NCBI GenBank assembly: GCA_003999685.1
Contig: CP021227.1
Location: 1,364,001-1,428,000, forward strand
Direction: 5' to 3'
Length of the DNA stretch: 64,000 bases
Source of the DNA: Taiwanofungus camphoratus
Taxonomy: Eukaryota > Basidiomycota > Agaricomycetes > Polyporales > Taiwanofungaceae
The notes under the pieces were generated by a model that was given only the letters and a program-made list of their open reading frames with translations, did not search any database and was not told where the DNA came from. A program made the translations under genes and the position numbers. Below, piece after piece: positions 35,701-46,356 of this stretch (within the stretch, counting starts at the first letter, position 1; each line of letters starts with the position of its first letter).

Positions 35701-36001
35701 ACATAGTAGATAGGACCTAGATCCAATAGAACAGTATGGGAGGGCCGGCAGTGTCTGATAGTGGACTTAGCAGGAGTTAGGGACTTCGCAGCTAGCATTC
35801 GAAACCTCGTAGCACCTTGTGTGACTTCGCAGGACTCCGTAGGGTGTTAGAAGGGTTTAGGAAGGAAAGGAGGCGTTAGGAATATTATAGGAACCTATCC
35901 CACCTGTTGTAGGCTGTAGAAGAGTCTTAGAATGGTCGGTTGGGTGATTAAAAAGCTTCTAAAATTGCGATTTGGGGCCCAGGAGACTACGGGACTCATC
36001 A
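32723..36001 (+). mobile_element. LTR, family B (copy B6), in LTR C, interrupted by B7
   Basis: Left part 32723-33844 and right part 35457-36001, flanked by perfect CCGG duplications (32719-32722, 36002-36005). It starts TGATACAACC and ends GGGACTCATCA. It includes the extra segment of the long subfamily near 33020-33110. Confidence 0.88.
33845..35452 (+). mobile_element. LTR, family B (copy B7), nested in B6
   Basis: 1608 bp, TGATACGACC..GGACTTATCA, flanked by perfect GCGT duplications (33841-33844, 35453-35456). It belongs to the short subfamily with B2 and B3, and is CpG-rich and young. Confidence 0.9.
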
Positions 36002-36991
36002 CCGGGGCCCGTACTGTAAGCAGCTATGAGTCAAGAAGCTGCGCAAGAAAGCTGGGCCTACCCGAGGCCCGTTCTAGAAGTGAAAGGTCACGGGACCGAT
36101 CCAAGGTCTGACTGATAAGATACGAGAGAAAAGAAATTGTATCACTATCCATTTAGAATGCCTCCTATCCTGATTTGGTCAAGTCCCACTGGTAGAAACT
36201 TCATACACCTTTAGCACACCATGATAGCTGATCACTGTGCATGCCTGCTCTCTGATAATCATCCTGCTCTTATGTTTGATCTTGGAGACATTTCTACCAT
36301 ATATAGTTTCTCTGTTTCAGTACCTAATTAGTTCCTATCTCCTCATGATCACTTCAGAGTCCATGCACATTTAGTACACATTTCAAACTTGTAGAGACCA
36401 CTTCATATAAGATATTTCACCTCACCTTCTCCTATTTAGCCAGATGTATTCTACTATGTATGACAGAGACCCCTTAGTATATGCTATTCCCCCACTTGAG
36501 AATACAAGCCCCTCTGCAGCTACGATCTCATAGCACATTGAGAATAGAAGCTTTAGGAATCTTTTAAGCTTCTAAGTCTCTCATCTATATTCTGTCTCAG
36601 CTCAGATAACTATGACTACACTTGTGATAAATTCTACATCTATGCCTATGCCTTCGAACTATGTCCTACGCCCTATGAAGTCACTGTGACTTTGTACACT
36701 ACACATATTCACCCAGTTCCCCTATCTAGTGTGCCTCTGCCTTAGTTATACCCCAAAGGCTCACATTGCATCAATTCTACATTCTCCTACATTCTATTCC
36801 TTGCTCTACAATCTCTGATCCCATTTCTATCTATCTGCTATGCTTCTAGATCCTTTGAAACACACACTATGCTTAGCAGCTCCATTCTCATCCCTTGTAA
36901 CCTCACATCCTTCTACAACAGTCTATACATTTCTATATCACCTTCCAGCCCCTTTATATACTCTCTATCTCTTTCCTATTTCTCCTATCTC

Positions 36992-37529
36992 TGATACAAT
37001 TTCTTTTCTCTCGTATCCTATCGGTCGGACCTTAGATCAGTCCCATGACCTTTTGCTTATTGGATGGGTCTCGAGTAGGTCCAGCTTCTTCGTGCAGTCC
37101 ATTGACTTATAGCTGCTTACAGTATGGGCCCTGAACCCTGTTTACTCATGGACACTGACTCATATCGGGCCCCACTCACACATTCTGTCTTATGCATACA
37201 TATTGCTAATACAGCCCAATGACTCATATTGCCTTACTTACGCTTACTCATGCTGCTTCTTAGATCACATGCCATGGTCTGTGCACAGAGTAGAATACAT
37301 ATATAAGGCCCTGTACTTTGTAGGTTAGATCTTAAGTTCGATCTGGTTACCAGGATTCTAGCAATTCAATACTTGTATTTTGTGACCTTTCGCTTCATAC
37401 CTGAGCACTCGCTCAACGTTTATTGACTTCACACTTTATGGACAATGAATCATTCTTAAGTCCACGCTATCTATCATAGTCAGGCCCTCATGTTCAAGGC
37501 TTTATGATCATTGATACCAGCTTGTATTA
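36992..37529 (+). mobile_element. Solo LTR C, opposite orientation
   Basis: 538 bp, TGATACAATTTC..GCTTGTATTA (last CA mutated to TA), with a perfect 5-bp duplication ATCTC (36987-36991, 37530-37534). It reads in the transcribed sense on the plus strand, with ATATATAAGGCCC near 37300 and TTAAGTTCGATCT downstream. It is inserted in the old LTR B9. Confidence 0.88.
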
Positions 37530-38000
37530 ATCTCCTTCTACAATCATCTAAAGTCCATCACAGTTTAGCTGACTCTGATCAGCTTGTAAGGCTTTAGAAA
37601 GTCCATTCGTCCATTTCATTACCCTTTGTGCCCCATCTCACTTCCTTATGCATTATTCCTCACCTCCTATCTCATCTCTACACTTCTATCTCCCTTTCAA
37701 ATCCTTCTACAGGCATCACCCCACATTGCAGAACTTTAAAGCATTTCTGACCACATTGCAAGACTTTGTAGATCTTCAAAGGACTTTGTACCTTTGAGGG
37801 ACCCTTAGCATGCAGGAGTAAGTTCCTGAAAAGCAAGACTCTTGACCTTTTACCATCTTATACAACAAAAACAAGACATACAGGCTACTTGGTATCACAC
37901 AGGCAGTGCTCCCCTCTTCTACAGCTATTCACCACATCCCCCTCACTGATCAGCCATTTTGGAGCACTATCTAGATACCAGGGTTACCTAGGTCACATCA

Positions 38001-38145
38001 ACATGTCAAGGACATCAGAGGATTCCACAGGGAAGTATGGATCATGGTGGCTGCATTGAGTGATGTTGAAGGTGTGAGTGAGACTGAAGGGTCATGCTAG
38101 AGCACTCCACAGGGCCTAGAAGGGCCTGGCACCTATCAACAGTTT
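38001..38145 (+). repeat. Dispersed repeat G, right part
   Basis: Matches the reverse complement of about 51680-51770 (GGCCTAGAAGGGCCTG, GAGTGAGA, and GTTGAAGG/GTGTCAAAG-type blocks). Together with 22050-22272 it rebuilds the site into which B9 was inserted. Confidence 0.5.
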
Positions 38146-39223
38146 ACAACATGAGTCCGTAAATTGGTTCAAGCTCCACCAGGCAACATTTAGAGCTCAA
38201 TTATTGGTTCTAAATCCTTATGGAAAGTCATCCAGTGTGATTTCCTTTCTGAGGCAGTGTGGCTGAAGTTGTCACATTCAAGCAATGTTTGTTGAATTGT
38301 ATGAAACCACCACAATTCCTTGTATAAAGAAATGAAGAGTCTGAATCAAAGGTGCTTGGCCCTGACTCACCTAAATTTTCAGGAGGAACCATCAAAGTAG
38401 ATCTGCTCATCAAGGTCAGGAAATCACCATGTCTGGGTCTCACAACAGCACATTTACATCTCGTAACATGGCTACATTGTATATTTTCATACCAAAATTT
38501 GATGAACCATTAGAATACTATTGTATCTATACCTCAGCTAAGGTTTATGAGGTTTTGTGGTGTTTGTGGTGCTTGAGACAAGATTTTGCACTTCTACACC
38601 TTTTTACACTTCCCATGAAGCCATAGTATAGGATGTTCAGAGGTTCTGGACCTCCTCATGCACTAGCTCATTCCCTGAGACTCGTCGTATTGCGATGGCT
38701 GTGTGTGCAGAGCTTCATCGGTTCAGATGTAGCCTTTTCCATATAATATTCTCTTCGCCACTCGTGTGGACAGCATAAACTCACACAGACGCGGAACTGC
38801 CGTTTATCCAATACTCGGGCAGAAGGTGATGAACTCTTCTTTCATTACCATACTTAGTCCCCATTTCCTCAGGGCTTACCTCGGATTCTGCCTGTTTAGC
38901 TAGTCCGAGCTGATTGGAGTCCGGTGACGTTCACACGGGAAGAGTTGACGGTGACAAGCGCGGTTCTGTGCCACGGCAACGGAGTTCGAGAAGCAGCAGG
39001 ATGTAGGCATGTAGAACCGAATTTCTTCTTATGACAAGTACTCATATTTAAGAATGGCACCTCATCCACGGAGGTCTTACTCCCCTTTGCAGCTGAATCG
39101 CAACCGCTCTTTGTCAAGAGTGGCCCTGCGTTAACAGCGCCGACTTCTCGTCACTCTTAAGCAGTCGCAATAGATTGTCGCTGGTACTCATTCTGAACCA
39201 GCAAACGGAGTCTTTTGCTCGCA
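38146..39223. other. Intergenic, upstream region of the O-methyltransferase gene
   Basis: No recognised gene. The first ~500 bp are AT-rich and CpG-poor like the transposon zone. From about 38690 the composition changes to that of the genic region, with CpG restored. Confidence 0.45.
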
Positions 39224-41037
39224 ATGGATATCAAGCAGGTTGAGGCGCTGTCGTCTGTTATCTCGACGTCGGTGGCACAATTGAAGGAACTTCAGAATAC
39301 CTTGCAGATCACCGAGCATTCCGCGTCTGCCGCCAGGGTCGAGTTCCTTGAGCCATCCTTGAAGGTTGTTGCAGCTGCCTCGCAGCTGATCGCGCTCGTT
39401 CGAACCCCTGAGCGCTACTTGGCGGACATGGCCACGGGGGTGAGCGATTTCACCTTGCGAAATAATATTCTATTCATTCTGTGGTCTTAGCACCAATTGT
39501 GCTCCTCTCTTCGAGTTGCAGTCGAGACGCACGTGACGGAAATCCTCCGAGAAAAAGGGAAGGGACCGCAAAAGGCCCTACATATCACGGAAATCGGTAC
39601 TTACAACAAGGTCAACTACTACAAGCTAGGTGTGTAAGGTGATCACCACTCGTTGAGGTTGTCTCACACTTGATATGCACAGGACGAGTGCTTCGTCTAC
39701 TTGCAACACACCATGTCTATGAAGAAGTCTCTCCTAACGTATTTGCAAACAACTACATTTCGACTGCTATGGATACCGGCAAATCTCTAGCAGAACTCCA
39801 AGCCCGGCCTGAGGAGAAATACGATGGTTCCAACGGTGTTGCGGCCTTGGTTGGCTTGTTGTACGTCCCCTCTATTGGCGACTGTGTTTAACCCAACATT
39901 CTTTACTGACTAGCGCATCCTTGCTTGACGCAGCACGGATGAAAGCATGCACAATTCTATGTGCATCCCCGAGATCTTGAAGGATCCTGCGACCACCAAC
40001 TCATTCTCGCCCTTCGATGCACCATTTGCGCTGGCATGGCCGGGCGTTAGGAACGTCAAGATGTATGACTGGCTCAGTTTACCCGAAAATCGTCCTCGCT
40101 TGAAGCGCTTCGGCATGGCCATGAATGGCATGAATAGCATGACCCCATCAGATGCCATCTTGCGCGGTGATTGATTTTGCAAATGTCAATTTTGTTCGAA
40201 TTTAACGTATCAATCAGGTTTCAAGTGGTCTAGTCTTCCAGAAGGGAGCATCATCGTGGACTGTGGAGGCGGTGTCGGCTCGGTCTCCCTTCCGATTGTG
40301 CAATCATGTCCGCAGATCCGCCTTATCGTTCAAGATACGGAAAGGGTCGTCGCTGAGGCGCCTGCTGTGAGCATTGCAAAACTTTGTTCACACAACTTTC
40401 ACCGTTTCTCACGGATCCATAGTTCTGGCAGACGAAGCAGCCCGAGGCGCTTGCGCAGGGAAGAGTATCATTCCAAGGTGTGTCTCATGGTGTGCTACTA
40501 CCCGACCGTTGTAACCAAACGACCATTGTCTAGTACACGACTTCTTCCAGCCACAGCCTGCTTCTAACAATAGCAACATTGCCGTCTTTCTCCTCCGGAT
40601 GATCTTACACAACTGGCCAGACGCTGAATGTGTCCAGATCCTGAAGCGCGTGCGTGAGAGCATAGGGGACAACAAGTCCGCCCGCATCGTCATTGTGGAC
40701 AACATCATGTTGTATGCATCCCGCGACCAAACGGTTGAAGGACAAGATACAGGAAAGGCCGACCCGGGGGCTCTTGCGCCCGAACCATTGCTTCCCAACT
40801 GGGGCGCCGCGAACTCCTTATCATACAAGCAGGATATCAATGTACGTCATGAATGTCGTGCCCGTCGGTGCTTTTGTTGACTCTCGGAACCTTCCCCAGA
40901 TGTTGAGCAATCACAACGCGTGCGAGCGTACTGTTCCCGAGTTCGGGGGCCTGCTGTCGCAGGGTGGCTTCCGGATTGTTGAAGTGCACCAAGCTCATCA
41001 AAGCTGGTTGCCTCAGATTGTGGCTGTGCCTGTATAA
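39224..41037 (+). CDS. SAM-dependent O-methyltransferase (COMT-like, Methyltransf_2)
   Basis: About eight exons assemble in phase from ATG 39224 to TAA 41035-41037. The N-terminal dimerisation part (MDIKQVEALSSVIST) is followed after a 50-nt intron by CSSLRVAVETHVTEILREKG, the winged-helix region (LRLLATHHVYEEVSPNVFANN), FALAWPG, the SAM-binding loop IIVDCGGGVGSVS, and MILHNWPD (the usual catalytic His position). The end is PEFGGLLSQGGFRIVEVHQ. Introns start GTGAGC, GTGTGT, GTACGT, GTGATT, GTGAGC, GTGTGT and GTACGT. All core motifs are kept, so the enzyme should be active. It methylates a hydroxyl group of a small aromatic or secondary metabolite. No other biosynthetic gene is adjacent, so the substrate is unknown. 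Confidence 0.88.
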
Positions 41038-41245
41038 GGCGCCGTCGAAAGGGGCGTTCGCCTGGTTCGTGTCGCCAAACGTCAACTGGTCTCGCGGCGC
41101 GAAAGGAATGGAGGGCAGGATGACAACGGCGCAGTCTGCTCACCTGTATCAATGACATTGTAGTGTTCAACACACCGACTGTTCAATTGTATCGCTCACG
41201 TTGTACTTGTAGAGTATAAATAGCAACCAAATTGGCTAGTGGGGT

Positions 41246-42200
41246 TTTCCTCACTCCTTCTCAAGAATGGTAAATTCTTCCTCCGAATCGTGGACCTTTA
41301 CCTGGTTCACTGATGGCGCATGCTTGCAGGAACTCTACTTCGCGTAAGTTCTGGGCTAGGAGTGAGGTCACCGCTCTTGAACGTCCACCTAGTGGCCTCA
41401 CGATCTTCAACATATTCTCTGGATTATTTGTCGGCGTCAGTCTGTCTTAACCATGCTCCTTCGCGTCCAACTGCTTCACAGAAATACTAGTTCACTATGT
41501 CTTCGACAGATTAACAACACCCTGGCAGACGACGCAGTGTTTGTATTTGTCTATCTGTGTTGCTGCGCTCTGGTCAGCAATCCTGTCAAACAGGTTTGGC
41601 GCCATCCTGATGTCGCGATTCTTGCTCAACCTGCAAGATTTAGCATTCGGCACTGACAACTTCCATAAATCTGTCTCGACTGTTGCGTATGCAACCTACA
41701 CCGAACGAAGGACGATCGCGTTTACTATACCCGACTCAGATGAGGTAGATCGGGGTACGATCAACGTAAGCAGATGCAGCGAACTTGTGGAACGAGTGGG
41801 AGGGGAATGATGGGATGGGTGGGGCGGGATGGCTCCAGATGAGCAACTACTATTTGTACACTGATCCTCACAATATGACCTCGCATGACGACATGGTGTA
41901 GGGAAGGTTTACGCGGGTACTGTTTTGTAGATGCGCATGCAGGCAAGTGCGGGATCAGGACGGTCTGCTACACAACGCGTACATACTTCTCTTTGACCAT
42001 CATTCGTCAAGCGCAGGCTTTTGACAGCTACAGCATAGTTTGCCAACTACAGCTAGAGCACCTATCAGTATAGACCCGGCGAGCTAGATGGATTTATTCT
42101 ATAAGCAAGACTGGTAGGAAGCACAAAAAGGTAAAAGGGCACAATGTATATCATTGGATGAACTCGTATCCGGAACATTAGTACATCAGTCGGGACCCAA
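41246..42200 (+). pseudogene. Inverted partial copy of DUF6533 gene 3' end plus flank
   Basis: The sequence matches the reverse complement of 7120-8165. The coding part keeps the last exons (SRFLLNLQDLAFGTDNFHKS, TINVSRCSEL) but has no start or DUF6533 motif. It differs from copy 2 by small indels (CTCTAC versus CTCTCTAC) and a TGA where copy 2 has CGA near 41315. It is a truncated pseudogene left by a segmental duplication, followed by ~400 bp of copied 3' flank. Confidence 0.8.
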
Positions 42201-42257
42201 GAGGAGTGTGTTTAGGTGCAAATACTGTCTCGAACACAAGCCACGCAGGTCAGACCC

Positions 42258-42309
42258 GTCATTGACGGGGTCGAAGGGTCAAGGAGTCATGTACTGACCC
42301 TACCACCAC
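42258..42309 (+). mobile_element. Possible right-end fragment of a hAT MITE
   Basis: GACGGGGTCGAAGGGTCAAGG..CACTG resembles the last ~60 bp of the MITE at 51163-51625 (GTCAAGGGGTCAAACATGACC..CACTG). The left end was not found. Confidence 0.35.
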
Positions 42310-42874
42310 TGATCGACTGCGGAGGACGAGGGCGAGATGAACAGTGTCACCGTCTAATCAGCTGTATCATTGATCATCGTCGCAATAACAGCTGAGGCAG
42401 ATAAGCAGTGAGGTAGGTTTGTTGACACGTTCTAATAAAGGACAGAATGTTATCGTCTGCGCTGTCTGAGCTATGGGCTTTTTTACAGATCAGATCAGCT
42501 TGTCTCACCCGGGTTTCGTTGAATAGTGGCCAAAGCAACGGCTAGATTGCCTCGTCCTTGTCGCGTGAAGTGCTCCGTCGGTCAATGTAGCTAAGTATCG
42601 TATCATCATTTGGTACTCGAACCATTGAGCATGGACGTTCCTGAGCATGTACTGATCCTAGATATAAAGTATATGAGTAGGGTGAGCTGGTTGCAAACCT
42701 ACACCTCCTGTTTGCGAAGGACCACAACCGCTAGATATCATCGATTCAGGGATTGATTAACGTAAGTATGTTGCTTTGGGACATTGATGGAATGTGTGCA
42801 ACAATATGAATTGTGAACCAAACGCCATTGTAAAGTCTTTATCGTAAAGGAATTCGCTAGCTCCAAGTCTCGAT
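42310..42874. other. Intergenic, no recognised gene
   Basis: 3' flank of the second GST gene. The small ORF 42542-42727 (minus) has no support. Confidence 0.4.
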
Positions 42875-44498
42875 CTAGAGCGGTAGGACGTTTGGGACGG
42901 GTCCCACGGGAACAATCCTGCTCGGATTAATCTGAAGGTACGTGCAAAATGGCCGATGAGCTGTCAGAGAAAGAAGACTCAGGGAGGAGACGTACGGTGG
43001 GGGCCCAGTGATAACACCGCTTGATGTGCCCGAAGTCGCATGTTTCGGAAAACGCCGGGTTGGTCCAGTAAAGCTTGCGCATCCACCTGTTACGCCAACA
43101 CATGCGCCTCGTTATCACAAAACTTCACATGCAGAAACGCACTGGTGGATAGCCGGGTATCCGTCACGGATGGTGCGCAGGTTGCACTTGAACTGGCCTA
43201 CGTATACAGGGTCGAAGCGGATCTGCGACCGAACACATTAGCACAGCAATCGGGAGGCACGGATGGTAAATGAGGCTCTTGTACGATAGTAACAAACAGC
43301 CGGACGTCGGCTTCGGTTAGTTGGTTCCCGACGAGATAATCCTTGCCCACGAGATTCTTTTCCAGCCTGTCGAGCGAGTTAAAAAGGGGTATAACAGCGC
43401 CCTCGTATGCTGGTTGTGTTGTCGCAAATCCACACCTGTACACCCCGTCTACATAATAATCAAGTCAGCAAACGAGCTGTAAGAACGACGATGAGCATAC
43501 TATTTATGGTTTCGTACACCCACTCATTGATCTCATCGATCTCCTTGCGATATGGCTCAGGGTAGAAGTCGAGCGTGGCCTTGTCCGCGGGGAGCAGGTG
43601 GTCAAACGCGCTATTGAACATGCGAATGATCTCCGAGCTCTCGTTGTTCACGATGGTGTGCGTCTTCCTGTCCCACAACACCGGCACAGTGAATGGCCCA
43701 CAGAAACTGGGCTCCACACGGAAGTAGAGGTCCTTAATGTGCTGTGAGTTATATAACGGGTCCACAGTCGCTCCCAGGAACGGGTCAACACTGGCGAATG
43801 CCCAGCCGTCCGAGTCCATGTGCGGAGACACGACACTAACGTCTAGATGCAGGAAACAGAGTGAGTAAATCTCTGGTAAGCAGTACTGCATCCAGACCCG
43901 GTTTAGCATGACCAGACGTTGTGTTTTTACACAATATATAGGAATAGGACATCCGAAGATCCAGCATTGCCACTACGATGCATGTTATGCTGTCCGTGCC
44001 CGATAGGTAGCTTTGCAGCGCCAAAAAAAATAAGATTCAACTTGTTCCATCAGCCTCAGACGAATGTCTGTAATTGGGGTTTGGCGAGTTGTGACCCGGG
44101 AAATGAAGTCCACAATTGAAGACACCCACAAGAGCGAACAGGCATAAGATTCAGACTCCGTGCTTACACTGAGTTCCTCAAACTAAACCGATTGTATACT
44201 CACCGATGAAACCCTCCAGCCCTTTTAGCTTGCGCATGATCAGGGTTCTCGTTGCCCAAGCTAGTCATATAACCCGTTCGGTCTAAAATATTCAATCTCT
44301 TTGATGACCACTCACGGCATGCATAGGAAACATAGAGGTGATAGCGACCTACGGTCGTCGACCACTTTACACTTCAGTCTTTGGTTCACAAAAATGTCAC
44401 CCACCTTTCTCGGGCTCAAACTTGCCACCTTTCTCAATAAAGCTCCGGAACGTCGAAGGCTGCCGCTTGAACGAACCGTCGTTATCCGACTTCGTCAT
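42875..44498 (-). CDS. Xi-class glutathione transferase, copy 2, no presequence
   Basis: From ATG 44498 ([17 protein letters not shown]) to TAG 42875-42877. The same splice plan as copy 1 gives [131 protein letters not shown] and [11 protein letters not shown]. The catalytic CPW Cys is kept. Unlike copy 1, the protein begins right at the core domain, so it is predicted cytosolic. The intron after GFIG is about 360 nt (about 44205-43846) against 71 nt in copy 1, with ~290 nt of unexplained extra sequence. Confidence 0.88.
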
Positions 44499-45051
44499 CG
44501 TTTTACTGATCTAGTTAAGATAACAGACCAGCGCTTGTGTTCCAGCTTCCTGATAGTGTATCTCAAATGGGAAGTATTGAGCCGGAATGGTCGGAGCTGA
44601 ATCTGTTGGAATGCCTGCAGGACAACTTTAAGGGTCTCGTCCTCTGACCCGTCCCGTTTATAAGTAGTTATGTGATTTTGAAATTGGACCCTATTTCGGA
44701 TGGCAATCGAGCTGGTGAGTAATGAATATGATCAGGGTGTTGACGTGAACCAGAACCTTCAGACCTGGTCAGGGTCTGTGAACCCTTCAGGATACTCTGA
44801 TATTAGTGAGATAGACATGCTCCAGCTTTTGAAATCGCTGAGGAATCACTGGTTGATAGAAGCACCTTCTAGCGAGTGTACTGTGCGAAGTTTGAAACTT
44901 GAACAGGCAAAAGGCTCAGACAGGTGATGAAGTGAAAACCCTTGGCATTGCGACCCTTGACCTTCTCCGTAGACAACAGATAGAAAATAGTCTACGCGAA
45001 ATGAACACGAGACCCCGTTAAGGTGATATCCAGATACATGTCTGGGATCGT
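44499..45051. other. Intergenic, no recognised gene
   Basis: Contains the upstream region of GST copy 2 and the 3' flank of the GET5-like gene. An ORF at 44700-44927 (plus) has no recognised domain. Confidence 0.4.
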
Positions 45052-46113
45052 TCAAGTTCCTGCCATTCCAACGACCCCAACGCGGTCACGGATCTTGGCA
45101 ATCTCACTTACGCTTAAACTGCCCTTGCTAGCACAGAAAAAGTCTTCCCAGGCCATCGCCGCGTCACTCTGATTAGGGAACTCGACGCTGAGAAGAGAGC
45201 AGATCGCGGAAGATCAGAGACGATATTTTGCATTCATGAATGAGACCAATAGAACAGTAAGACAGCGTGACTTACGCAAGGAAGGTGTACAGACGTTCCC
45301 AGAAGAGAGGCTGGCATATTGTAGCGTGGTAGGATGTATGGGATGCACCCGACGAAGGCGATGCAGGGATGCTGGAGGTGTCCAGAACGAGGGGTATATC
45401 GACGAGTTTCTCGCCTGGTGACGGTGTGATTGACGGAGAGGGGGATAGAACCACAGAAGGAATACGTCCATGTCCTGACCTAGTCTTCGTTTCCGGTTCA
45501 GGCAATAACATAATAGACTCGTTTCCCCTATCTTTGGGTATGGAGACAGCTGGTACAGCAGCCTTGGAGGGATCCCAGTCGAACCCGGGTTTAACCATCA
45601 AATTCACTGTATCACCGTCCTTGACACTGTACTCTTTCAATAACTTCCCATCCGCCAACGCCTTCCCCTTGAGAAGTAGGCGTTGAGCATCGGCAGGGGG
45701 TGCTCCTGGTTCTGTCGCGAGCTGTGACTTGATGTCCGAGATGGTATCGGTAGGTTGGATAGACAGGGTATACGCTTGTGCAGGTTTGGCTGATTTGAAG
45801 GTTATTCTGATAGAGCCTGCACCAGTAGTTTGATACTTGTATATCCTCCCAATCCAGAGGATTTACACTAACCTGTTGGAGCCAAAGATTGCGGCTTGCG
45901 TTGCGGCACTGGGGGTACATCGACCTATAAGCAATGCACATCAACTGAGATTGCCTGAGCACATAAAAAATGAAGGATACAGACTGGAAGTATAGGGACT
46001 TTCTTGAGCGAGTTCTCCGGTGGTTGTTGGAAATCATCGGCGTAAGTCACAGGATGCGATGAGAGGTTGTTCACGAACGACTTCACGAAAGCAAGCTCAG
46101 CTTGTTCAGCCAT
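45052..46113 (-). CDS. GET5: GET5/Mdy2-like ubiquitin-like protein of the tail-anchored protein pathway
   Basis: Four exons from ATG 46113 to TGA 45052-45054. The N-terminus AEQAELAFVKSFVNNLSSHPVTYADDFQQPP resembles the Get4-binding domain. After two introns comes a ubiquitin-like fold: SIRITFKSAKPAQAYTL, TISDIKSQLA, GAPPADAQRLLLKGKALADGKLL and VKDGDTVNLMVKPG. A Pro/Ser linker follows. After an intron the C-terminus is AMAWEDFFCASKG then SLSVSEIAKIRDRVGVVGMAGT, matching the Get5 C-terminal homodimerisation domain. Get5 joins Get4 and Sgt2 to hand tail-anchored membrane proteins to Get3 in the cytosol. The three-domain order makes the call firm. It shares a 243-bp divergent promoter with the complex I subunit gene to its right. 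Confidence 0.85.
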
Positions 46114-46356
46114 ATTCGAGCGCACACTGACAGTGTTTGCACAGTTAACGATACGGGAATGCAGGCAGGGCGTGATTAGTAAAGAAGATGGAAGTGCAAG
46201 TTTAACAAGTGAAATATGCGATTCAGTAGTAGGCCTGTGAGCCGCTCCAGTTAGGCGCTCATTACGATGCGTGACAAAGATGGCTTGTCACAGTACGAAG
46301 GTCACTCAAATCACCGTGGAACGTATCTTATTCACGTCAACACCACAGCTTAAACT
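46114..46356. promoter_or_regulatory. Bidirectional promoter between GET5 and NDUFS5
   Basis: Only 243 bp separate the two divergent start codons (46113 minus, 46357 plus), so core promoter elements must be shared or interleaved. No clear TATA box was seen. Confidence 0.55.

Larger units (their letters stand above)
22762..36144 (-). mobile_element. Ty3/gypsy retroelement C, interrupted and internally deleted
   Basis: The element is bounded by LTR C at both ends and by a perfect 5-bp duplication CTATC (22757-22761, 36145-36149). It is transcribed leftwards. In element order it has the 5' LTR (36144-32318), a self-priming site (32315-32304), gag (from 32161), protease (about 28750-28560), reverse transcriptase (about 27620-26775) and a 3' LTR remnant (23119-22762). 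RNase H and integrase are missing, replaced by a B LTR with unmatched flanks. Later insertions are B6 and B7 in the 5' LTR, a solo D LTR in gag, B3 between gag and protease, and B4 inside B5. The element is defective. Confidence 0.85.
32318..36144 (-). repeat. LTR C, 5' LTR of element C, interrupted by B6
   Basis: Pieces 32318-32722 and 36006-36144 make one ~544-bp LTR (TGATACAAGCTG..AATTGTATCA in plus-strand reading). On the minus strand it has the promoter block GTATATAAGGCCC followed by the self-priming sequence. B6 is inserted with a CCGG duplication. Confidence 0.85.
22273..38000 (-). mobile_element. Old LTR, family B (copy B9, inverse), carrying the nested stack
   Basis: Three pieces form one inverse B LTR: 22273-22761, 36150-36991 and 37535-38000. 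It begins TGATGAGTCC and ends GGTCACATCA. It is the most CpG-depleted B copy. The first gap is filled by retroelement C (duplication CTATC), the second by a solo LTR C (duplication ATCTC). Its own flanks are CTGG and ACAT: unequal, but each has TG or CA at the centre. Confidence 0.7.

Noticed and set aside
36840-37112. 90-codon ORF with a membrane-like N-terminus
   Set aside because: It spans the border between old LTR B9 and the solo LTR C, so it is a chance frame in repeats.
39224-41037. A secondary-metabolite gene cluster around the O-methyltransferase
   Set aside because: No synthase, P450, transporter or regulator lies nearby; neighbours are a transposon stack and a pseudogene fragment.
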